DNA of 6,667 nucleotides from Clostridia bacterium. GTDB lineage: Bacteria; Bacillota; Clostridia; Christensenellales; UBA1242. A program made the position numbers and the translations under genes. Below, one piece after another: positions 1 to 5,672 of this stretch (position 1 is the stretch's first letter; each line of letters starts with the position of its first letter). The DNA is taken from contig JAFUJE010000101.1 of assembly GCA_017473795.1 (NCBI GenBank), positions 1-6,667 on the forward strand. Reading direction: 5' to 3'. The notes below the pieces were generated by a model that saw nothing but the letters and a program-made list of their open reading frames with translations, was not told where the DNA came from and did no database searches.

Positions 1-161
1 CACTAGGAATATGCGGTGGTGTATCAGCAAACCAATATTTGAGGGAACAGTTTACACAGTTATGTCAAGAAGAAGGTGTTCGGTTGTATTTACCTGATCA
101 ATCGTTATGTGGAGATAATGCAGCGATGATTGCCGCTGCCGCCTTGCTTAATATAAAATAA
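1..161 (+). CDS. tsaD: tRNA N6-threonylcarbamoyladenosine transferase TsaD, C-terminal fragment
   Basis: This is the 3' end of a gene that begins before the window; the first complete codon is at position 3 and the TAA stop is at 159-161. About 52 residues are visible. They contain CGGVSANQYLRE and SLCGDNAAMIAAAA, the conserved C-terminal segments of the TsaD/Kae1/Gcp ASKHA-fold family. In known members the Gly-Asp-Asn stretch lies at the nucleotide/metal site. TsaD, with TsaB and TsaE, transfers the threonylcarbamoyl group from threonylcarbamoyl-AMP to A37 of ANN-decoding tRNAs (t6A) in the cytoplasm. The protein ends shortly after the GDN motif, which is usual for the family. A promoter for the next gene begins directly after the stop. 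The identification is secure although only the tail is present. Confidence 0.93.
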   Translation, partial: LGICGGVSANQYLREQFTQLCQEEGVRLYLPDQSLCGDNAAMIAAAALLNIK

Positions 162-190
162 TTGTCAATTAACAAAATTTAATTTATAGT
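162..190 (+). promoter_or_regulatory. Predicted sigma-70/SigA-type promoter of the NYN gene
   Basis: TTGTCA at 162-167 and TATAGT at 185-190 are separated by exactly 17 bp, matching the housekeeping consensus in five of six bases each. The -35 box begins at the base after the tsaD stop codon. The predicted +1 is near 197, giving a leader of only about 7 nt that begins inside the G-run at 196-200. That GGGGG could pair with CCUCC of 16S rRNA with one G-U wobble, but it lies only 3 nt from the ATG and near the very 5' end of the transcript. Confidence 0.6.
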
Positions 191-203
191 ATTTCGGGGG
201 CTT

Positions 204-1286
204 ATGGAAAAAAAAGTTTATGAAGTTTATAAACGTTCAACGGCAAGCAGTCAATCTGCTGACATTAAAGCTGTAAGCGATGTAACTTCAAAAGTAACTA
301 CTAAAACTCCACGAGCAACTACAGCGAGAAAGTCTACTGTAAAAAAACCACGTATTGCAATGTATATTGATGTTGACAACGTGGGTATTAGTCGTGAAAA
401 TTTATTAGAAGTTTTATTCTATGCTAATGGTAAATATAAAATTGACCAGTGTAAATTATATGGATTTAGCGATGAAACTTTACCCGGGATTCGTGATATT
501 GCCACAGAATACAATGTTACTACAATTGGTAAAATGAAATTTAAACAATCCGGAGTTAATTGTTTGGATCCACGCTTGTTGATCGACGCTTACGAATGTG
601 CTTCAAATAATCGTGGAAAAATTGATATGATTTTTGTGTGGTGTTATCCTTGTGATTTAAGTGAATTATTTGAAAAAATTATTGATTTAGGCGTAAATAC
701 TTCAACTATAGATAATGATTTATTTGATTGTAAAAACAAATTTGTTTCTCAAAAATTCAAATTATATTCACCTTATAATTTTAGTCTAGAACAGACAACA
801 TATGGCAAGGTTCGCAATCAACCCGCAGAAATTGTTCCTAGTCCTAATTTTGAAAAAGAGAGTACAACAGAAGAAGTTAAAACTTTAAATAAAGATGTAT
901 CTGATAAACTTGATAAGAACGAATCAAAGTTTTCAATTTTTGATGAAAATAATGTACCTCCTGTTTTGCCACGTCGTTCAATTCCAGAACGATCTAATCC
1001 AAATTCACCTAAGGTTGAAAAAGAAGTTGAACAAGAAGTGCAACCAGAAGTTGAAGAATCTGATGCTCCAAGTTCTTTAGTAGAAGAAATTGCTCGTAAA
1101 TTAAACTTATCAATTTCGTCTCCAGGTGAAACACCCTCCGAAGAAACAGAAGAGATAGAAAAACCGGAAGAGCAATCTGATTTGCAGTCTAACCTAATTA
1201 TGAATTTATTAAAACAAGCCGGTTTTGATGATTTTAGTCTTGATAAAAAAGAACTTAAATATGAAGACACAATTGGCGATTTGTGA
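204..1286 (+). CDS. NYN/PIN-like domain protein with long acidic C-terminal tail (putative RNA-binding or RNase)
   Basis: The protein has 360 residues. Residues 1-49 are a basic, Ser/Thr/Lys-rich, probably disordered leader. Residues ~50-171 resemble a NYN (PIN-like, LabA-type) nuclease domain: a hydrophobic strand enters IDVDNVG (D56, D58, N59), followed by LYGF, then LDPRLLIDAYE (D122, D128), then DMIFVWCYPCDLSELF and a helix ending in DLGVN. Active NYN proteins use clustered acidic residues to bind Mg2+ and cut RNA. Here the usual SGDxDF-like strand reads WCYPCDL, so only one acidic residue (D151) remains and activity is uncertain. Residues ~172-360 are polar and acidic, with Glu-rich runs around 268-327 and a short helical end. 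No signal peptide or membrane segment is seen. ATG 204 follows a G-run and a good promoter. Lying between tsaD and alaS suggests, but does not show, an RNA-related job. Confidence 0.7.
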   Translation: MEKKVYEVYKRSTASSQSADIKAVSDVTSKVTTKTPRATTARKSTVKKPRIAMYIDVDNVGISRENLLEVLFYANGKYKIDQCKLYGFSDETLPGIRDIATEYNVTTIGKMKFKQSGVNCLDPRLLIDAYECASNNRGKIDMIFVWCYPCDLSELFEKIIDLGVNTSTIDNDLFDCKNKFVSQKFKLYSPYNFSLEQTTYGKVRNQPAEIVPSPNFEKESTTEEVKTLNKDVSDKLDKNESKFSIFDENNVPPVLPRRSIPERSNPNSPKVEKEVEQEVQPEVEESDAPSSLVEEIARKLNLSISSPGETPSEETEEIEKPEEQSDLQSNLIMNLLKQAGFDDFSLDKKELKYEDTIGDL

Positions 1287-1292
1287 TATAAT
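1264..1292 (+). promoter_or_regulatory. Predicted extended -10 promoter of alaS, overlapping the upstream stop codon
   Basis: TATAAT at 1287-1292 is preceded by TGA (1284-1286), giving a perfect extended -10 element TGnTATAAT. This TGA is also the stop codon of the NYN gene. AAGACA at 1264-1269, with a 17-bp spacer, is a partial -35 (four of six). The predicted +1 is 1299, two bases before the alaS ATG at 1301. No Shine-Dalgarno sequence lies between, so the transcript is predicted to be essentially leaderless. Read-through from the NYN gene may also supply alaS mRNA. Confidence 0.7.
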
Positions 1293-1300
1293 CATTTATT

Positions 1301-3067
1301 ATGCGTAAGATTACATATCATGAATTAAGAAAAATGTGGTTTGATTTCTATCAATCTCACGAACACCAAATCATACCTTCATGGTCATTGGTTCCGGAAA
1401 ATGATGGCAGTGTATTATTCACGACTGCGGGAATGCAACCGTTAGTCCCATTCTTGTTAGGAGAAAAACATCCGGCTGGAAAACGTTTGTGCAATATCCA
1501 AAAGTGCGTACGTACTGGTGATATTGACGAAGTTGGCGACAACAGTCATTTAACTTTTTTCGAAATGATGGGTAACTGGTCTTTGGGGGATTACTTCAAA
1601 AAAGAAAAGGTTTCTTGGTCATATGAGTTTTTAACAAACCCGAAATATTTGGGAATTAACAAAGATAGTATTGCGGTCACGGCTTTTGCTGGTGATGAGG
1701 TTGCTCCACGTGATACCGAAGTTGCTGATTATTGGCAAAAGGTCGGAATTCCCGCTGAGCGAATTTTCTTTTTACCAAAAAGCGAAAATTGGTGGCAACT
1801 GGCAACTGGTACTGGCCCTTGTGGACCAGATAGTGAAATGTTTTACGATACAGGTAAACAACCATGTTCGTCTCAGTGTAATCCTAGTTGTGATTGTGGA
1901 AAATACGTAGAAATTGGTAACGATGTTTATATGCAATATGTTATTCATGAAAAAGGTGGAGAGGCTTTGCCGGCTAAGCAACGGAACGTTGATACGGGCA
2001 TGGGTTTAGAACGTTTGTTGTGTTTTGTTAATGGTTATCAAACAGTATATGATAGTGAAATTTTTGCGCCGGCAATTCAAATTGTTTCCGAAGATTGTGG
2101 TAAGTCTTATCACGAAAATTTAAAAGCCTTTCGTGTTTTGGTAGAACATACTCGTGCGGCTACTATGATTTTAAGCGATGGTGTTTTACCTTCGCCAACT
2201 GGACAAGGTTATGTTTTGCGTCGTTTAATCCGTCGTGCGGTGCGTATGGCAAATCAGTTAGGTTGTTCAAGAAATGTCTACGAAAAAATTATTCAATACT
2301 ACCGTGACTTCTTCCGTGGCATTTATCAAATAGACGCAACAGTGACAAAAAACTATTTAGATGAAGTTGATAAATTTTCAAAAACAGTTGAGCAAGGGAT
2401 TCGAGAATTTAATAAAATCTTACCTTATTTAAAAGATAAACAATTTTCAGGAAAAACCGCTTTCCGTTTGTATGAAACATTTGGATTCCCTATCGAATTA
2501 ACCCAAGAATTGGCCTCAGAGCATGGTTTAAATGTTAATATGGATGAATTTGAAGCAGCCAAAACCAAACATAGTGAACTCAGTCATACGGCTTCAGCAG
2601 GTACTTTTAAAGGTGGTCTTGCGGATACCAGTGCCGAAACGGCTTACTTGCATACAGCAACTCACTTGTTGTTGGCGGGATTAAAAAAACTTCTAGGAAA
2701 AGATGTTGTCCAAAAAGGTAGCAACATCACACCAGAGCGGTTGCGTTTCGATTTTAACTGCGACCATAAATTAACTCCAGACGAAATTGCCTTCTTAGAA
2801 AAATTTGTTAATGATGCAATTCAACAACAAATACCTGTTGTCTTTCAAGAAATGTCTTTAACCGAAGCCCGTGCATTAGGTGCTGAAGGTTCCTTTGCGG
2901 ATAAATATGGCGACCGAGTTAAAGTTTATAGCATTGGTGATGTTTCAAAAGAAATTTGTGGCGGACCGCATGCTAATAATACTGCAGATCTTGTAAGTTT
3001 TAAAATTATCAAAGAAGAAAGCAGTAGTGCCGGCGTTCGTCGGATTAAAGCTGTGATAAAAAAATAA
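1301..3067 (+). CDS. alaS: Alanine--tRNA ligase, compact form without C-Ala domain
   Basis: This is a class II aminoacyl-tRNA synthetase that charges tRNA-Ala. The catalytic core spans residues 1 to ~430, with LVPENDGSVLFTTAGMQP, motif 2 in the segment CNIQKCVRTGDIDEVGDN to FFEMMGNWSLGDYF, and motif 3 DTGMGLERL (231-239). A Cys-rich insertion (C189, C193, C197, C199) may bind a metal ion. Residues ~440-588 form the tRNA-SAD editing domain that hydrolyses Ser- and Gly-tRNA-Ala. Its zinc ligands are intact: H451 and H455 (HTATH), C553 and H557 (CGGPH). At 588 residues it is far shorter than the usual ~870-880. It stops directly after the editing domain, and the C-Ala domain is absent with no trace downstream. 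The ending looks natural rather than broken, since TAA follows a normal Lys-rich tail. ATG 1301 is set by the family N-terminus and by the promoter. Confidence 0.96.
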   Translation: MRKITYHELRKMWFDFYQSHEHQIIPSWSLVPENDGSVLFTTAGMQPLVPFLLGEKHPAGKRLCNIQKCVRTGDIDEVGDNSHLTFFEMMGNWSLGDYFKKEKVSWSYEFLTNPKYLGINKDSIAVTAFAGDEVAPRDTEVADYWQKVGIPAERIFFLPKSENWWQLATGTGPCGPDSEMFYDTGKQPCSSQCNPSCDCGKYVEIGNDVYMQYVIHEKGGEALPAKQRNVDTGMGLERLLCFVNGYQTVYDSEIFAPAIQIVSEDCGKSYHENLKAFRVLVEHTRAATMILSDGVLPSPTGQGYVLRRLIRRAVRMANQLGCSRNVYEKIIQYYRDFFRGIYQIDATVTKNYLDEVDKFSKTVEQGIREFNKILPYLKDKQFSGKTAFRLYETFGFPIELTQELASEHGLNVNMDEFEAAKTKHSELSHTASAGTFKGGLADTSAETAYLHTATHLLLAGLKKLLGKDVVQKGSNITPERLRFDFNCDHKLTPDEIAFLEKFVNDAIQQQIPVVFQEMSLTEARALGAEGSFADKYGDRVKVYSIGDVSKEICGGPHANNTADLVSFKIIKEESSSAGVRRIKAVIKK

Positions 3068-3077
3068 TTGTATAAAA

Positions 3078-3106
3078 TTTAAAGACCTACACAGAATACT
3101 TATAGT
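3078..3106 (+). promoter_or_regulatory. Candidate promoter of the 22-residue small ORF
   Basis: TATAGT at 3101-3106 is the same -10 hexamer as in front of the NYN gene. TTTAAA at 3078-3083, 17 bp upstream, is a weak -35 (four of six). The predicted +1 is about 3113, inside the spacer of the inverted repeat at 3103-3132. The left arm of the repeat would then overlap the -10 box and the right arm would lie in the early transcribed region. The assignment is tentative; the small ORF could instead be read from alaS transcripts. Confidence 0.35.
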
Positions 3107-3132
3107 TCGAAAGAAAAACTATATTCGAACTA
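3103..3132 (+). repeat. Perfect 9-bp inverted repeat upstream of the small ORF (operator or RNA hairpin)
   Basis: TAGTTCGAA (3103-3111) and TTCGAACTA (3124-3132) are exact reverse complements separated by 12 nt. The arm centres are 21 bp apart, about two DNA helical turns, which would suit a dimeric or tetrameric repressor. If transcribed, it would form a 9-bp stem ending flush with the Shine-Dalgarno sequence of the small ORF. The inner TTCGAA is itself palindromic, and TATA precedes it closely in both copies, so the element also has direct-repeat character. I do not recognise the regulator. Confidence 0.75.
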
Positions 3133-3140
3133 AGGAGGTG
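3132..3140 (+). promoter_or_regulatory. Full-length Shine-Dalgarno sequence of the small ORF
   Basis: AAGGAGGTG is a perfect 9-nt complement to the 3' end of 16S rRNA (CACCTCCTT). The GGAGG core ends 6 nt before ATG 3145, an optimal distance. It is the only consensus Shine-Dalgarno sequence seen next to a start codon in the window, which argues that the short ORF is really translated. Its first base is also the last base of the inverted-repeat arm. Confidence 0.85.
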
Positions 3141-3144
3141 GACA

Positions 3145-3213
3145 ATGGCAAAGGCAGCTAAAAATTGTAAGACGACACGTTGCAAAAAATCAACTTCGTC
3201 AAAGGCTGAATAA
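3145..3213 (+). CDS. 22-residue Lys-rich, two-cysteine small protein of unknown function
   Basis: ATG 3145 to TAA 3211-3213 encodes a 22-residue peptide starting MAKAAKNCKTTRCKK and ending in a Ser/Thr/Lys stretch with a final Glu. It has six lysines and one arginine against one acidic residue, so it is strongly basic, and it has two cysteines (C8, C13). No hydrophobic segment or signal peptide is present. Support for translation comes from the perfect Shine-Dalgarno sequence at ideal spacing, the palindrome directly before it and the strong terminator 22 nt after the stop. Together these form a self-contained expression unit in an otherwise non-coding gap. I do not recognise a family. It could be a small nucleic-acid- or ribosome-binding peptide, a metal-binding peptide or a regulatory leader peptide; nothing in the sequence decides among these. 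The alternative is a chance ORF in a leader or small RNA. Confidence 0.65.
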   Translation: MAKAAKNCKTTRCKKSTSSKAE

Positions 3214-3234
3214 TAGCTTAAAGCCACACAAAAT

Positions 3235-3269
3235 AAAAGCGACATTGAAATCTTCAAGTCGCTTTTTTT
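3235..3269 (+). terminator. Strong intrinsic (Rho-independent) terminator
   Basis: AAAAGCGAC (3235-3243) pairs with GTCGCTTTT (3258-3266). After a single unpaired A, the stem continues with TTGAA (3245-3249) pairing with TTCAA (3253-3257), leaving loop ATC. Seven T's (3263-3269) follow the GC-containing stem. The A-run on the 5' side could give some activity on the opposite strand, but no minus-strand gene is nearby. It should end transcripts from alaS and the small ORF. Confidence 0.9.
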
Positions 3270-3367
3270 GTTTGTAATGTCGAAATTTGTCAAACGATTT
3301 AATTAGACAAGTAACGACACTTTTTATATGCTTAATTAACGAGTGAAATACTGAAGCAACTTTAATT

Positions 3368-3374
3368 GGGGGAA
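3368..3374 (+). promoter_or_regulatory. G-rich ribosome binding site that sets the start of the 136-residue protein
   Basis: GGGGG at 3368-3372, followed by AA, ends 5 nt before ATG 3378 and can pair with CCUCC of 16S rRNA with one G-U wobble. It resembles the GGGGG before the NYN gene. Because the upstream in-frame TTG at 3366 overlaps this site, ATG 3378 is the better start. A weak extended -10-like TGAAATACT lies at 3344-3352, with no good -35. Confidence 0.6.
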
Positions 3375-3377
3375 ATT

Positions 3378-3788
3378 ATGAGTGCAAAAGGTTCAGAATT
3401 GAAACAAATGGCGAAGATGGCTTTTAAAAGGTTGTCGTCAGGGTTCTGGCAGGAAGAAAAGTTACGTCGTAAAACTACTTTAAACATCTTAAAAAATCAA
3501 GGTGCAGATACAAATGCTGCGAAAAAGTATTTAGTTGACCACACTAAGCAACAATTAGCTGCCGTTATTAATCCAGCTGAGGAGGCAGAATATAGCAAAA
3601 TTAAAGCAGTTTTTGAATCTGGGAATGGAGAAAACGCTCTAGCTGTATTAATGGATCATAGTTTAATGCAGTCAATGGATGACGGGGCACGACAACGATA
3701 TGTCTTTGGGTTGAGTAACAAATTACAAGAATACCGAGAACGCTACGAAAAAGAACGACAGTTTAATTGTCAAACTATGTCAATGTAG
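3378..3788 (+). CDS. Hypothetical 136-residue helical protein
   Basis: The family is not recognised. The 136-residue protein is soluble-looking, with no signal peptide or membrane segment. The composition suggests several amphipathic helices. A basic N-terminal part has KMAFKRLSSGFWQEEKLRRK (residues ~13-32), a middle part carries AAKKYLVDHTKQQLAAV, and the C-terminal part is charged with RERYEKER near its end. The two internal helices are linked by Pro- and Gly-containing turns. The start at ATG 3378 is chosen for its G-rich ribosome binding site; a TTG at 3366 would add four residues but overlaps that site. It follows the strong terminator, so it must have its own promoter, for which only weak candidates are seen. 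It ends 12 nt before pcrA, and the pcrA promoter lies in its last codons. A role linked to PcrA is possible from position only. Confidence 0.75.
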   Translation: MSAKGSELKQMAKMAFKRLSSGFWQEEKLRRKTTLNILKNQGADTNAAKKYLVDHTKQQLAAVINPAEEAEYSKIKAVFESGNGENALAVLMDHSLMQSMDDGARQRYVFGLSNKLQEYRERYEKERQFNCQTMSM

Positions 3789-3794
3789 TATAAT
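3767..3794 (+). promoter_or_regulatory. Predicted promoter of pcrA, giving a leaderless transcript
   Basis: TTGTCA at 3767-3772 and a perfect TATAAT at 3789-3794 are 16 bp apart. The -35 lies inside the end of the preceding gene, and the -10 begins at the base after its TAG stop (3786-3788). Only six bases (GGTGTC) separate TATAAT from the pcrA ATG at 3801, so the standard -10 to +1 distance puts the first transcribed base on the A of ATG. There is no Shine-Dalgarno sequence. This is the clearest leaderless arrangement in the window. Confidence 0.75.
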
Positions 3795-3800
3795 GGTGTC

Positions 3801-5672
3801 ATGGCTTTAACCACGACTCAATTAGATATTGTCAATGCACCTTTAGGAGCAATGTTAGTTACTGCAGGGGCAGGGTCAGGTAAAACCCGTGTTTTAACAA
3901 GTCGTCTTTTGCATCTTTTACAAAGTGGTATTCCGGAAAAATCTATTATAGCTTTGACGTTTACTAACAAAGCCGGCAATGAAATGCGTGAGCGGGTTGA
4001 AAAAATGTTAGGTCGACCTTTTAATACCTTTATTGGTACTTTTCATAGTTTTTGCGTGCGTCTTTTGCGCAAACATAGTGGAAAACCAAATTTTTCAATT
4101 TATGCCACGGCGGATACAAATAAAGTATTAAAAGAAATTATTAAAGAATTATATCAAGAAGTTGATAGTGAATTATATAAGGCGGCGGTGAATGGCCTAT
4201 CAAATTGGAAAAATAAAGGGGTAGTTGAATTTACCTCTTTTCATGACCAATTAGTTAAAATTTTTAATACTTATCGGGAGCAATTACGTAAAAATAACGC
4301 TTATGACTTTGATGATTTATTGCTGGAAACTTTGGAATTGTTAAAAACAAATACAACTATTTGTGATAAATTAAGAGAGTATTTTCAATACATTTTGGTT
4401 GATGAGTTTCAGGATACCAACGAAATCCAATACGAAATTGTTTCCATGTTAGCTCAAAAACATCGCAATATTATGGTTGTTGGTGATGAGGATCAATGTA
4501 TTTATTCTTGGCGTGGGGCCAGTGTGGAAAACATTAATCGTTTTCGTGCTGATTTCCCTGAAGCACGCATTTATCGTTTGGAAGAAAATTTTCGCAGTTC
4601 GGGTAATATCGTAAAATTGGCCAGTGATTTGGTTGCGAAAAACAATAACCGTATTGATAAAAAACTGTACAGTAATATTAACGATGGGTTAATTAATTTT
4701 GAGGATTTTTATGACGATAAACAGGAGGCGCAAGGAATTATCAGTCATATTTTAGAGAATCGCCGTAATGGTGGCTCTTGGTCTGATTCGGCAATTTTAA
4801 TGCGTATAAATGCCTTGTCACGCCGCTTTGAAGAGTCTTTGCGTATGTACAATGTTCCTTATGTCGTTTGGGGCGGTTTTAAATTCTATGAACGTGCTGA
4901 AGTTAAAATAGTCTTAGATTATTTACGTTTATTAGTTAATCCGAGCGATGAAGTTGCTTTATTTAATGTAATCAATTTCCCGAAGCGTGGAATTGGCGAA
5001 GCGTGTCATGCCAAAATAAAAGCGTTTGCTCGTGAGCACAATTTAACTGCTTATCAAGTCGTTGAGCAAATTGAATTATATGATACCGGGATTACATCGA
5101 AAACGGTGAAGGCCATTCAAAGTTTTGTTAATATTATACATCAATTACAAAGTTTGTTAAAGCAAGGTTTAATTGCTTTAGCTGATGAATTGGTTGACGT
5201 GACGGGATTACAAACTCACTACGAAAAAGAAAAAGATGATAGTGAAAGCCGTCTAGAAAATATTTACCAATTATGTGGTTCTATTCGTGAATATGCTTAC
5301 GTTAACCCGACTGCCGATTTAAGCAGTTATTTGCAAAGCGTAACATTGGCTGGCGGAGAAGACCCGAATGTAACCGATCATGTTGTTATATCTACAATCC
5401 ATAGCGCTAAAGGTTTGGAGTTTAAAAATGTTTATATTGTGGGAATGGAAGATGGATTATTTCCGTCGTACAAATCTCAATACAATGATGCGGTTTTAGA
5501 AGAAGAACGCCGTTTACTTTACGTAGCAATTACTCGTGCAATGCGTAACCTAAATATTTCATACGCCAGGTCTCGTTTCTTAAATGGCGAAATTAGCCGA
5601 ACAGTACCCAGCAGTTTTCTAATGGAACTTGGTTATTTCGGCGGATATCGTGAACGCAGTTTTAATTGGTAA
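3801..5672 (+). CDS. pcrA: ATP-dependent 3'-5' DNA helicase, PcrA/UvrD type (SF1A), short C-terminus
   Basis: All SF1A helicase motifs are visible in the 623-residue product: the Q-motif glutamine (Q7), Walker A AGAGSGKT (22-29), Ia ALTFTNKAGNEM (51-62), Ib GTFHSFC (79-85), II VDEFQDT (D201, E202), III VVGDEDQCIYSWRGA (D229-A240), IV RLEENFRSS (E261-S267), V TIHSAKGLEFKNVYIVG (H534-F541 at its core) and VI LLYVAITRAMRN (R579 as arginine finger). PcrA/UvrD unwinds DNA in mismatch and excision repair, removes RecA, and supports plasmid replication and transcription-coupled repair. The usual family length is ~720-750 residues. This protein stops soon after motif VI and the 2A domain, so the linker and C-terminal Tudor-like, RNA-polymerase-binding segment are missing. 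A UvrD or Rep paralogue name is possible, but PcrA fits a Gram-positive-like genome. ATG 3801 matches the family N-terminus. Its last 11 nt overlap mazF on the other strand. Confidence 0.94.
   Translation: MALTTTQLDIVNAPLGAMLVTAGAGSGKTRVLTSRLLHLLQSGIPEKSIIALTFTNKAGNEMRERVEKMLGRPFNTFIGTFHSFCVRLLRKHSGKPNFSIYATADTNKVLKEIIKELYQEVDSELYKAAVNGLSNWKNKGVVEFTSFHDQLVKIFNTYREQLRKNNAYDFDDLLLETLELLKTNTTICDKLREYFQYILVDEFQDTNEIQYEIVSMLAQKHRNIMVVGDEDQCIYSWRGASVENINRFRADFPEARIYRLEENFRSSGNIVKLASDLVAKNNNRIDKKLYSNINDGLINFEDFYDDKQEAQGIISHILENRRNGGSWSDSAILMRINALSRRFEESLRMYNVPYVVWGGFKFYERAEVKIVLDYLRLLVNPSDEVALFNVINFPKRGIGEACHAKIKAFAREHNLTAYQVVEQIELYDTGITSKTVKAIQSFVNIIHQLQSLLKQGLIALADELVDVTGLQTHYEKEKDDSESRLENIYQLCGSIREYAYVNPTADLSSYLQSVTLAGGEDPNVTDHVVISTIHSAKGLEFKNVYIVGMEDGLFPSYKSQYNDAVLEEERRLLYVAITRAMRNLNISYARSRFLNGEISRTVPSSFLMELGYFGGYRERSFNW

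Noticed and set aside
895..1080. 61-codon plus-strand ORF inside the NYN gene
   Set aside because: It is a frame-shifted reading of the same acidic tail with no ribosome binding site.
818..1270. 150-codon ORF on the minus strand
   Set aside because: It is antisense to the Glu/Ser-rich tail of the NYN protein. Its Ser-rich, low-complexity translation is what the opposite strand of such a tail gives, and no ribosome binding site or family motif is seen.
1264..1300. T-box or other riboswitch leader for alaS
   Set aside because: The gap to the NYN gene is only 14 bp and the predicted start site is at the ATG, so there is no room for a leader RNA.
1357..1981. Several 60-80 codon ORFs in other frames within alaS
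   Set aside because: They are shadows of a strongly conserved coding region, with no start signals or recognisable products.
3103..3132. LexA/SOS operator
   Set aside because: The Gram-positive SOS box is CGAAC-N4-GTTCG. Here the half-sites are in the opposite order with a 12-nt spacer. It also does not match CIRCE (HrcA).
3087..3293. 68-codon minus-strand ORF across the gap after alaS
   Set aside because: It runs through the terminator, the small ORF and the palindrome in antisense. It has no Shine-Dalgarno sequence, and its hydrophobic look comes from reverse-complemented Lys codons and A-runs.
3287..3315. Promoter starting at TTGTCA 3287-3292
   Set aside because: No -10-like hexamer occurs at 16-18 bp spacing.
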